Source of the DNA: Limiplasma sp045538465
GTDB taxonomy: Bacteria; Bacillota; Clostridia; Christensenellales; Aristaeellaceae
Assembly (NCBI GenBank): GCA_045538465.1
Contig: JAZSRK010000020.1
Coordinates: 1-26,140 of the forward strand
Direction of reading: 5' to 3'
DNA length: 26,140 nt
The notes under the pieces are model-generated. The model was not told the DNA's origin. It did not search any database and saw only the letters and a list, made by a program, of their open reading frames with translations. Each line of letters begins with the position of its first letter. Positions within the stretch are counted from its first letter, which is position 1. Shown piece after piece: positions 6,984 through 14,081 of this stretch. Position numbers and translations under genes: made by a program.

Positions 6984-7451
6984 TTACTGCTCAGAAGCCC
7001 ACTGCATGACTGCCTCAAGGAAGGTATCGGCTTTAGCCTTGCTATCGACAATGATAGGATCGCCGTCTTCAGACAGGTAGATGCCGCCGACCAACGCACT
7101 GCACTCATCACGGTAACCATCCAGAGTCTCGTAGCCAATGCAGAACTCCACAAATGCCATCAGCGCATCGCCAGAAGAAACGTCCGTCCAAGCATAGCCT
7201 TCGGGCTGGCCGTTTGCGTTGAGACCGGTAACGCCCACATGACCCTTCACAGCGTTAACAACAAAGTACACATTATCGGTATTAACATCAGTCTCGAAAG
7301 TATGACCTTTGCCCAGATATACGAAAGTATCGTTTTCTGGATCCTCATAGGCCAGTTTCATAAGCTCGTAGCAGGTATCGGCCTGAGCGGTGGTCAGGCA
7401 TACGCCCATCATCAGAACGAGGGCAAGCAGCATAGCGAGAAGTTTTTTCAT
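6984..7451 (-). CDS. Small secreted protein, paralog C
   Basis: This 155-residue protein has a signal peptide ending TTAQA and a mature start of DTCYELMKLAYED. It then shows DTFVYLGKG, HVGVTGLNANGQPEGYAW, FCIGYETLDGYRDEC and SEDGDPIIV. Three cysteines are shared with paralogs A and B; an odd number could allow a disulfide plus a free thiol or dimer formation. ATG 7451 is preferred over a start 30 bases upstream because AAAGGAGGACTCC lies directly ahead of it and it begins the signal peptide exactly as in paralog B. It has its own promoter and terminator, so it is a single-gene unit. The family is not recognised. Confidence 0.85.
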   Translation of the reverse strand: MKKLLAMLLALVLMMGVCLTTAQADTCYELMKLAYEDPENDTFVYLGKGHTFETDVNTDNVYFVVNAVKGHVGVTGLNANGQPEGYAWTDVSSGDALMAFVEFCIGYETLDGYRDECSALVGGIYLSEDGDPIIVDSKAKADTFLEAVMQWASEQ

Positions 7452-7512
7452 GGTGGAGTCCTCCTTTGATTTGTTGTACATCGTTCAAAAACGAATCAAC
7501 TTGATTACATTG

Positions 7513-7541
7513 ATTATAACACAATTTGTCGGATATGTCAC
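7513..7541 (-). promoter_or_regulatory. Promoter of paralog C
   Basis: On the minus strand, GTGACA (7541-7536), a 17-base spacer and a perfect TATAAT (7518-7513). The sequence between promoter and SD can fold as TTGATT pairing with AATCAA around an inner CGTT/AACG stem. Confidence 0.78.
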
Positions 7542-7632
7542 CTAATTTTCAGAACAAGTTAGTAAAACCTCTGTTTGGCGCTCCGGCTTTGTTTTCGTTT
7601 TGTATAGAAAGCTGTTTCTACCTATAAACGAA

Positions 7633-7661
7633 TTGACTTTCCCCCCTTGGCGTAGTAAAGT
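7633..7661 (+). promoter_or_regulatory. Promoter of the acyl-CoA synthetase gene
   Basis: TTGACT (7633-7638), a 17-base spacer and TAAAGT (7656-7661), about 58 bases before ATG 7719. Confidence 0.6.
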
Positions 7662-7718
7662 TTCATTTGATAAACATCTGTGTGCGTTGCACAAATTCAA
7701 CCGAAAAGGAAAATTCGC

Positions 7719-9356
7719 ATGACCATTATCGACCTGTTGGAGCGCAATGCTTCCCTGTATACCAACGAAACGGCGTTGGTAGAGATCAACCCCGACCAAC
7801 CTGAGACCCGCCGCACCACATGGCAGGAGTTTGAACTGGTAGAGCCCACGCCCAAAGTACGCCATTACCGCCGCGAGATCACTTGGGGCGTGTTTAACGA
7901 AAAAGCCAACCGCCTTGCCAACATGCTTACCCAAAACGGCATCGGCAAGGGCAAAAAAGTAGCCATTCTGCTCATGAACTGCATCGACTGGCTGCCCATA
8001 TATTTCGGCATTCTCAAATCCGGCGCGTTGGCTGTGCCCCTCAACTTCCGCTACGCTGCGGGCGAAATTGAGTACTGCCTCAATCTGGCCGAGGCAGATG
8101 CCCTCATCTTCGGGCCTGAATTCATTGGCCGTGTGGAAGGCATCGCCGACAAGATCAGCCGCAACCGCATGCTGATCTACCTCGGCGCAGGCTGCCCCGC
8201 CTTTGCCGACGATTACAACGACCTGACCTCCGAGTGCTCCGGTGTCTACACCAGCTGCAACCTGACCGAGGATGACGATGCAGCCATCTATTTCTCCTCC
8301 GGCACCACCGGCTTCCCCAAGGCCATTTTGCACAAGCACCGCAGCCTGCTCCATTCCTGCAAGGTGGAGCAAGCCCACCACAGCCAAAGCCGCAACGACT
8401 GCTTCCTGTGCATCCCGCCCCTGTACCACACCGGCGCCAAAATGCACTGGTTCGGCAGCCTGTTGGCTGGCTCCAAGGCCATCATTCTCAAGGGCACCCG
8501 GCCTGAGTTCATCCTCCGGGCAGCCAGCGAGGAAAAATGCACCATCGTTTGGCTGTTGGTGCCGTGGGCGCAGGACATTCTCGCTGCCCTCGACCGGGGC
8601 GAGCTTAAGCTGGCGGACTACGACCTATCCCAGTGGCGCCTGATGCATATCGGCGCACAGCCCGTGCCCCAGAGCCTGATCCGCCGCTGGCTGGAGTACT
8701 TCCCCAACCAAGAGTACGATACCAACTACGGCCTGAGCGAATCCATCGGCCCCGGTGCCGTGCACCTTGGCGTGGAAAACGTGCACAAGGTCGGCGCTAT
8801 CGGTATTCCCGGCTACGGCTGGGAGACCAAGATCGTCACCCCCGAAGGCGCAGAAGTAGCCCGGGGCGACGTGGGCGAGCTGATCCTCAAAGGCCCCGGC
8901 GTGATGACCTGCTACTACAACGACCCCGCCGCCACCGCCGACACCCTCAAGGATGGCTGGCTCTACACCGGCGATATGGCCATGCAGGATGAGGACGGTT
9001 TTATCTACTTGGTAGACCGCAAGAAAGACGTTATCATCACCGGCGGCGAAAACCTCTACCCCGTACAGATCGAGGACTTCCTCGCTGCCAACCCCAAGAT
9101 CTGGGACGTGGCCGTTATCGGCTTGCCCGATCCCCGTCTGGGCGAGATCGCAGCCGCGATCATCCAGCTGCATCCCGATGTGGAATGCTCCGAAGAGGAG
9201 ATCAACGAGTTCTGCATGACCTTGCCCCGCTACAAGCGCCCCCGCAAGATCATCTTCGCCGATGTGCCCCGCAACCCCACCGGCAAGATCGAAAAGCCCA
9301 AACTGCGCAAAATGTACGGCGGCGAAGGGTTGGTGGCCAGTCAGAACAAGTCTTAA
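7719..9356 (+). CDS. AMP-forming acyl-CoA synthetase (ANL superfamily)
   Basis: This 545-residue enzyme should activate a carboxylic acid with ATP to an acyl-adenylate and then to the CoA thioester. ANL motifs appear in order: FSSGTTGFPKA (about 191-201), YGLSES (about 340), GWLYTGD (about 414), DRKKDVIITGGENLYP (hinge and A8) and NPTGKIEKPKL with the catalytic lysine K523. An extra charged segment near residues 25-60 (RRTTWQEFELVEP ... RREITWGVFNEKANR) precedes the A1 region; the two halves look alike, and the segment appears normal for a clostridial subfamily as I remember it. ATG 7719 follows AAAAGGA; a GTG at 7680 is possible but less well placed. It is the first gene of the aromatic/organic acid block. 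The substrate is unknown; a fatty or aryl acid is plausible. Confidence 0.88.
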   Translation: MTIIDLLERNASLYTNETALVEINPDQPETRRTTWQEFELVEPTPKVRHYRREITWGVFNEKANRLANMLTQNGIGKGKKVAILLMNCIDWLPIYFGILKSGALAVPLNFRYAAGEIEYCLNLAEADALIFGPEFIGRVEGIADKISRNRMLIYLGAGCPAFADDYNDLTSECSGVYTSCNLTEDDDAAIYFSSGTTGFPKAILHKHRSLLHSCKVEQAHHSQSRNDCFLCIPPLYHTGAKMHWFGSLLAGSKAIILKGTRPEFILRAASEEKCTIVWLLVPWAQDILAALDRGELKLADYDLSQWRLMHIGAQPVPQSLIRRWLEYFPNQEYDTNYGLSESIGPGAVHLGVENVHKVGAIGIPGYGWETKIVTPEGAEVARGDVGELILKGPGVMTCYYNDPAATADTLKDGWLYTGDMAMQDEDGFIYLVDRKKDVIITGGENLYPVQIEDFLAANPKIWDVAVIGLPDPRLGEIAAAIIQLHPDVECSEEEINEFCMTLPRYKRPRKIIFADVPRNPTGKIEKPKLRKMYGGEGLVASQNKS

Positions 9357-9368
9357 TGGGGGAACGAA

Positions 9369-9494
9369 TTGGGGCTCCGCCCCAAACCCGGCCAAGGGCT
9401 CTGCCCTTGGATCCCGGCAGGGGCAAAGGCCCCTGCACCCCGCTCATTGCGCCCATTTCATGGGCGCAAAGGGAATGGTTAAAGGCTTCCCTTT
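9369..9494. repeat. Cluster of short GC-rich palindromes downstream of the synthetase
   Basis: Five hairpins follow one another. They are 9369-9385 (TTGGGGC arms, loop TCC), 9392-9410 (CCAAGGGC arms, loop TCT), 9417-9436 (GCAGGGGC arms), 9447-9469 (10-base stem starting TTGCGCCCAT, loop TTC) and 9468-9494 (AAAGGGAA/TTCCCTTT). Read on the minus strand, 9369-9436 resembles the two-hairpin module at 9555-9599 and 14013-14054. None has a T-run; they may still stop or stabilise the upstream transcript. Confidence 0.8.
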
Positions 9495-9554
9495 TGGCTC
9501 CCGATAATAGCCACTATGTTTTCATAAAATATATATTTTACCCAAACTGCGGGT

Positions 9555-9599
9555 GCAGGGCGGTCACCGCCCTGCCGGGGTGTGGGGCAGCGCCCCACA
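9555..9599 (+). repeat. Two-hairpin module in the iorA leader
   Basis: Hairpin 1 at 9555-9575 has a 9-base stem (GCAGGGCGG, loop TCA). Hairpin 2 at 9581-9599 has an 8-base stem (TGTGGGGC, loop AGC). The module sits 43 bases before iorA and recurs at 14013-14054, with paired changes that keep the stems intact. An AT-rich palindrome at 9525-9540 just upstream may hold the iorA promoter, but I cannot place a clear -35. Confidence 0.78.
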
Positions 9600-9642
9600 A
9601 ACCCTTCGCCCCCCGCCAAAAACCCTGAAAGGAACATTCGCT

Positions 9643-11373
9643 ATGAAAAAATTGTTGATCGGCAATCAGGCCGTTGCCATGGGTCTGTACCATGGCGGTC
9701 TGGGACTGGTATCCAGCTATCCCGGCACTCCATCTACGGAAATTACCGAGTTTCTTGCCATGAATGACGACATCCACTCCGAGTGGGCACCCAATGAGAA
9801 GGTGGCCATGGAAGTGGCTTTTGGTGCATCCTTGGCGGGCATGCGTTCTTCCTGCGCCATGAAGCATGTGGGTTTGAACGTTGCTGCTGATCCCCTGTTC
9901 ACCTTGTCTTATACGGGTGTGAATGGCGGTCTGGTCATTTGCGTAGCAGACGATCCTGCCATGCACTCCTCTCAGAACGAGCAGGACAGCCGCCACTATG
10001 CCATCGCCTCCAAAGTGCCCATGCTGGAGCCCGCGGATTCTGCCGAGGCATACACCTTTGCCAAGAGCGCCTTTGAGCTTTCTGAAAAGTACGACACCCC
10101 CGTGCTGCTTCGCATGTGCACCCGCATTGCGCACAGCCAGTCCATCGTGGAGCTGGGCGAGCGTGAGGTTGCCCCTGTGAAGGAGTATGTGAAGAACCCC
10201 GGCAAGTACATCATGATGCCCGGCAATGCCAAGCAGCGCCATCCCGTGGTGGAAGAGCGCACCGCCGCTTTGGCTGAGCTGGCCAACGACTGCATGTACA
10301 ACACCGTGGAAATGGCTGAGGATAACGAGATCGGTATCATCACCTCCGGCTGCTCCTACCTGTATGTGAAGGAAGTGCTGGGCGAGAAGGCCAGCATCCT
10401 CAAAATTGGCATGCCCAATCCCCTGCCCGAAAAGCTGATCCGGGATTTCGCAGCCAAGGTGAAGAAGCTCTATGTGATCGAGGAGCTGGATCCCGTCATC
10501 GAAAATTATGTTCGTTCGCTGGGCATTGAGGTCACCGGCAAGGAGCTGTTCAGCCTCATCGGCGAGTTTTCCCAGCAGACCATTGCGCAGGCTTTCGGCA
10601 TTGACGCTCCCGCCAGCGTATCTGCTGATTCCGCCGTGCCGGGTCGCCCGCCCATGATGTGCGCCGGCTGCCCCCACCGTGGCATGTTCTATACCCTCGC
10701 CAAGAACAAGATCACCGTTCTGGGCGACATCGGCTGCTACACGCTGGGCGCTGTGCCCCCGCTGAATGCGCTGGATTCCACCCTGTGCATGGGCGCTTCC
10801 GTTTCCGGCCTGCACGGCTTCAACCTGGCCCGCGGCGAGGAAGCCGAAGCCAAGACCGTTGCCGTCATTGGCGATAGCACCTTCATGCATTCCGGCATGA
10901 CAGGATTGGTGAACGTGGCCTACAACGCCACCAACTCCACCGTCATCATTCTGGATAACTCCATCACCGGCATGACCGGCCACCAGCAGAACCCCACCAC
11001 CGGCTACAACATCAAGGGCGACCCCGCTGCCAAGGTGAATCTGGAAGCCCTGTGCCGTGCCTTGGGCATTGGTCGTGTTCGCGTGGTGGATCCCTACGAC
11101 CTGAAAGCCTGCGAAACTGCCGTCAAGGAAGAGCTGGCTGCCAAGGAGCCGTCGGTCATCATCTCCCGCCGCCCCTGCGTGCTGCTCAAGACCGTCAAGG
11201 CCAAGCCCGCCCTCACCATCAGCCCGGACAAGTGCAAGAGCTGCAAGCGCTGCATGAGCCTTGGCTGCCCCGCCATCAGCATGCACGGCGGCAAGGCCAC
11301 CATCGACGCCACCCTGTGCGTGGGCTGCGGCGTATGCAAGCAGCTGTGCGCATTTGACGCCATCGAAGAATAA
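9643..11373 (+). CDS. iorA: Indolepyruvate:ferredoxin oxidoreductase, alpha subunit
   Basis: This 576-residue subunit, together with IorB, oxidatively decarboxylates aryl pyruvates (indolepyruvate, phenylpyruvate, hydroxyphenylpyruvate) to aryl-acetyl-CoA, reducing ferredoxin in the cytoplasm. The order is a pyruvate-oxidoreductase N-terminal domain (GNQAVAMG, SSYPGTPSTEI), a thiamine-diphosphate domain (MCAGCPHRG, GDIGCYTLG, GDSTFMHSG, ILDNSITGMTG) and two C-terminal 4Fe-4S clusters: C531, C534, C537, C542 and C559, C562, C565, C569. The first cluster has a CxxCxxCxxxxC spacing. Length is typical of the family (about 570-610). ATG 9643 follows AAAGGAA. iorB follows 13 bases later and paaK after that, a combination seen in other anaerobes that ferment aromatic amino acids. 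The hairpin module upstream is the only visible control feature. Confidence 0.95.
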   Translation: MKKLLIGNQAVAMGLYHGGLGLVSSYPGTPSTEITEFLAMNDDIHSEWAPNEKVAMEVAFGASLAGMRSSCAMKHVGLNVAADPLFTLSYTGVNGGLVICVADDPAMHSSQNEQDSRHYAIASKVPMLEPADSAEAYTFAKSAFELSEKYDTPVLLRMCTRIAHSQSIVELGEREVAPVKEYVKNPGKYIMMPGNAKQRHPVVEERTAALAELANDCMYNTVEMAEDNEIGIITSGCSYLYVKEVLGEKASILKIGMPNPLPEKLIRDFAAKVKKLYVIEELDPVIENYVRSLGIEVTGKELFSLIGEFSQQTIAQAFGIDAPASVSADSAVPGRPPMMCAGCPHRGMFYTLAKNKITVLGDIGCYTLGAVPPLNALDSTLCMGASVSGLHGFNLARGEEAEAKTVAVIGDSTFMHSGMTGLVNVAYNATNSTVIILDNSITGMTGHQQNPTTGYNIKGDPAAKVNLEALCRALGIGRVRVVDPYDLKACETAVKEELAAKEPSVIISRRPCVLLKTVKAKPALTISPDKCKSCKRCMSLGCPAISMHGGKATIDATLCVGCGVCKQLCAFDAIEE

Positions 11374-11386
11374 GGAGGAAGCAGCG

Positions 11387-11959
11387 ATGAAAACCACAAG
11401 CATTATGATCGTCGGCGTAGGCGGACAGGGCAGTCTGCTGGCCTCCAAGCTGCTGGGACAGCTGTTGGTGGATGAAGGCTACGATGTGAAAGTAAGCGAG
11501 GTACACGGCATGAGCCAGCGTGGCGGCTCCGTCGTCACCTATGTGCGCTACGGCGAAAAGGTCTACTCCCCCATTGTTACCGAGGGCGAAGCCGATTACA
11601 TCATTTCCTTTGAAAAGCTGGAAGCCGCCCGCTATGCCGCCTTCCTCAAGGCTGACGGCCAGATGGTGGTCAACACCCAGCAGATCGACCCCATGCCCGT
11701 CATCATCGGCGCAGCCACCTATCCTGCCGATGTGCTGGAAGAGCTGAAAGCAAAGGGCCTCAAGATCGACGATTTCGATGCCCTCACCCCTGCCGTGGAG
11801 GCTGGTTCCTCCAAGGCGGTCAACATCGTGCTGATGGGCCGCTTTGCCAAGTATGTGGATATTCCCTACGAGCGCTGGATCGCTGCCATCGAAAAGGCAG
11901 TCAAGCCCAAGTTTGTCGAAATGAACAAGCGTGCTTTTGAGTTAGGCTATCGTTCCTAA
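11387..11959 (+). CDS. iorB: Indolepyruvate:ferredoxin oxidoreductase, beta subunit
   Basis: This 190-residue subunit completes the IorAB enzyme. It starts with the family signature IMIVGVGGQGSLLASKLLG and contains VSEVHGMSQRGGSVVTYVRYG, typical of the gamma-type domain of 2-oxoacid:ferredoxin oxidoreductases. Length fits the family (about 190-200). ATG 11387 follows TAAGGAGG, which overlaps the iorA stop region, so the two subunits are translated from one message in matched amounts. Confidence 0.95.
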   Translation: MKTTSIMIVGVGGQGSLLASKLLGQLLVDEGYDVKVSEVHGMSQRGGSVVTYVRYGEKVYSPIVTEGEADYIISFEKLEAARYAAFLKADGQMVVNTQQIDPMPVIIGAATYPADVLEELKAKGLKIDDFDALTPAVEAGSSKAVNIVLMGRFAKYVDIPYERWIAAIEKAVKPKFVEMNKRAFELGYRS

Positions 11960-12013
11960 AGCGCATTGTTCTTTTGAGAGATAAAATTTGATACAGACAA
12001 GAGGCGAGACACA

Positions 12014-13321
12014 GTGGAACAACGGTACTATCAACCAGAAATTGAGACCATGCCCGTTGAGGAGATCAAAAAGCTCCAATCCGAGAAACTGGTCAAGCAA
12101 GTAAAGCACGTGTACGACAACGTGCCTTACTACCGCAACCTGATGGACGACAAGGGCGTGAAGCCCGAGGATATCAAGGGCATCGAAGACATTTCCAAGC
12201 TGCCCTTCCTGACCAAGGCAGACCTGCGTGATGCCTACCCCTATGGCCTACTGGCCGTGCCCCAGAAGGATTGCGTTCGTATCCAGTCCACCTCCGGTAC
12301 CACCGGCCGCCGCGTAGTCGCTTTCTACACCCAGAACGACGTAGAGCTGTGGGAAGACTGCTGCGCCCGTGCCATCGTGGCCGTTGGCGGCACCGATGAG
12401 GATGTTTGCCAGGTGGCTTACGGCTACGGCCTGTTCACCGGCGGCCCCGGCCTCAACGGCGGTTCCCACAAGGTGGGCTGCCTGACGCTGCCCATGTCCT
12501 CCGGCAACACCGAGCGCCAGATCCAGTTCATGATGGATCTGGGTGCTACCATCATCTGCTGCACCCCCTCCTATGCTGCCTACATCGGCGAGACCCTCAA
12601 GGAAATGGGCTACAAGCCCGAGGATAACAAGCTGAAGGCTGGTATCTTCGGCGCCGAGCCTTGGACCGAAGAAATGCGCCAGAGCATTCAGGAGTCCCTG
12701 GGCATCAAAGCCTACGACATCTATGGTCTCACCGAGACCTCCGGCCCCGGTGTCTCCTTCGAGTGTCAGGAGCAGACCGGTATGCACATCAACGAGGACC
12801 ACTTCTACGCCGAGATCATCGACCCCGAGACCGGCGAAGTGCTGCCCGAAGGCAGCAAGGGCGAGCTGGTTTTCACCAGCTTGGACAAGGAAGCCTTCCC
12901 CCTGCTGCGCTACCGCACCCGTGACATCTGCGTGCTCTCCCGCAAGCCTTGCTCCTGCGGCCGCACCCACATCAAGATGTCCAAGCCCATGGGCCGCAGC
13001 GATGATATGCTCATCATCCGCGGTGTCAACGTATTCCCCAGCCAGATCGAGACCGTACTGCTCAAGGAAGGCTACACCCCCAACTACCAGATCGTGCTGG
13101 ATCGCGTCAACAACACCGACACCTTCGAGGTAAATGTGGAATTGAGCGCCGATCAGTTCACCGATACCGTGGGCGGCGTGACCGCCATGGAAAAATCTCT
13201 TGCCGCTGCTATGAAGACCATGCTGGGCATCAACCCCACGGTGCATCTGGTCTCCCCCAAGAGCATTGTGCGTAGCGAAGGCAAGGCTGTGCGTGTTATC
13301 GACAAGCGCAAGCTGTTCTGA
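12014..13321 (+). CDS. paaK: Phenylacetate-CoA ligase
   Basis: This 435-residue enzyme joins phenylacetate (or a related aryl acetate) to CoA with ATP, giving AMP and PPi. Motifs include STSGTTGRRVV near residues 92-102, YDIYGLTETSGPG near 236-248, LLRYRTRDIC and RSDDMLIIRGVNVFP. Length matches the PaaK family. The start is GTG 12014 (MEQRYYQPEIETMP), supported by family-like alignment of the N-terminus, though the ribosome binding site AGAGGCGAG is weak. Next to iorAB, PaaK can either re-activate aryl acetates or, run in reverse, help turn aryl-acetyl-CoA into the free acid with energy gain; direction is inference. A 54-base gap separates it from iorB. Confidence 0.93.
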   Translation: MEQRYYQPEIETMPVEEIKKLQSEKLVKQVKHVYDNVPYYRNLMDDKGVKPEDIKGIEDISKLPFLTKADLRDAYPYGLLAVPQKDCVRIQSTSGTTGRRVVAFYTQNDVELWEDCCARAIVAVGGTDEDVCQVAYGYGLFTGGPGLNGGSHKVGCLTLPMSSGNTERQIQFMMDLGATIICCTPSYAAYIGETLKEMGYKPEDNKLKAGIFGAEPWTEEMRQSIQESLGIKAYDIYGLTETSGPGVSFECQEQTGMHINEDHFYAEIIDPETGEVLPEGSKGELVFTSLDKEAFPLLRYRTRDICVLSRKPCSCGRTHIKMSKPMGRSDDMLIIRGVNVFPSQIETVLLKEGYTPNYQIVLDRVNNTDTFEVNVELSADQFTDTVGGVTAMEKSLAAAMKTMLGINPTVHLVSPKSIVRSEGKAVRVIDKRKLF

Positions 13322-13346
13322 TCTGTCAGGAAGGGAGGATCATTCA

Positions 13347-13778
13347 ATGGCTATCAATCAATTGACCGTATTCGTAGAAAATAAGCAGGGCGCTCTGGTG
13401 CAGATCACCAAAACACTAACCACTACCAACATAAATATGCGCGCCCTGTCCATCGCCGATACGCAGGAGTTTGGCATCCTGCGCCTGATCGTGAACGATA
13501 ACGAAGCCGCCTCCAAAGCCCTGAGCGATCTGGGCTACATCATCAAGAACATCGATGTGGTGGGCGTAAAGATCGGCGACCAGCCCGGCAAGCTGTCCAA
13601 GGCATTGGATGTGCTGGACAAAGCTGGCATCAACATGGAATACCTCTATGCTTTCCTCACCCGCACCGAAAAGCACGCCTATGTGGTGGTGCGTGTAGCG
13701 GATAACGCCGCTGCCGAGAAGGCGCTCACCGATGCCGGGTTCCACATCATCACCGATGCGGACGTGGCGAAGCTGTAA
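13347..13778 (+). CDS. Tandem ACT-domain protein (probable amino-acid sensor of the paaK cluster)
   Basis: This 143-residue protein has two ACT domains, about 5-67 (QLTVFVENKQGALVQITKTL) and 70-143 (GVKIGDQPGKLSKALDVLDKAGINMEYLYAF). Both carry the ligand-binding G(A/K)L turn. It matches small COG4747-type ACT proteins found beside paaK and ior genes; such proteins probably bind an aromatic amino acid and tune enzyme activity. ATG 13347 follows GGGAGG, 25 bases after the paaK stop, so it is in the same transcript. It has no DNA-binding or catalytic domain. Confidence 0.88.
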   Translation: MAINQLTVFVENKQGALVQITKTLTTTNINMRALSIADTQEFGILRLIVNDNEAASKALSDLGYIIKNIDVVGVKIGDQPGKLSKALDVLDKAGINMEYLYAFLTRTEKHAYVVVRVADNAAAEKALTDAGFHIITDADVAKL

Positions 13779-13790
13779 GATATGAGGTAC

Positions 13791-13877
13791 GCAGGGAGGC
13801 GCTGCCTCCCTGCACCCACCGTTTAAGGGACTTCGTCCCTTAAAAATCCCAGTTTTGATGCCGCTTTGCGGCATCAA
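13791..13877. repeat. Three perfect hairpins with three-base loops after the ACT gene
   Basis: Stems of ten bases each lie at 13791-13813 (GCAGGGAGGC, loop GCT), 13822-13844 (TTTAAGGGAC, loop TTC) and 13855-13877 (TTGATGCCGC, loop TTT). The first is a variant of the GCAGGG module. The remainder of the 303-base gap before the symporter (13878-13979) holds no gene I can support; it has a weak TGTCC/GGACA stem at about 13926-13946. Confidence 0.8.
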
Positions 13878-13979
13878 GATGTAGGATCATTGAACATATG
13901 GAATGCAGGAAGTTCAGCTATGCAATGTCCGTTAGTGTTCTGGACACACCATTCCTCCATACTCTTAAGAATCTAAATT

Positions 13980-14054
13980 TTGATGCCGCATTGCGGCATC
14001 AATGTGCGGGGTGCAGGGGCGTCACGCCCCTGCCGGGTGTGGGCAGAGCCCACA
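13980..14054 (+). repeat. Repeat hairpins in the symporter leader
   Basis: Hairpin 13980-14002 repeats the TTGATGCCGC stem of 13855 with a different loop (ATT for TTT). It is followed by the GCAGGGGCG hairpin (14013-14033, loop TCA) and the TGTGGGC hairpin (14038-14054, loop AGA), the same module as in the iorA leader. It ends 27 bases before the symporter start. Confidence 0.8.
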
Positions 14055-14081
14055 AACCGTCCCCCAGAAAGGGTTTTTCCT

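Noticed and set aside
7680..7718. GTG start at 7680 for the acyl-CoA synthetase
   Set aside because: There is no SD at useful distance and the extra residues are not family-like; ATG 7719 has AAAAGGA.
9538..11448. Long open frame on the minus strand opposite iorA
   Set aside because: It is a by-product of strong third-position bias in iorA: the composition is Gly/Ala/His-rich, with no ribosome binding site and no recognisable domain, while the plus strand encodes a clear IorA.
12248..13246. Long open frame on the minus strand opposite paaK
   Set aside because: Same antisense artefact, with low-complexity Gly/Ala/Val composition and no start signal.
13791..14054. Repeated palindromes considered as a CRISPR array
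   Set aside because: The repeats are different hairpins with irregular spacing and no uniform spacers, and no cas genes are present.
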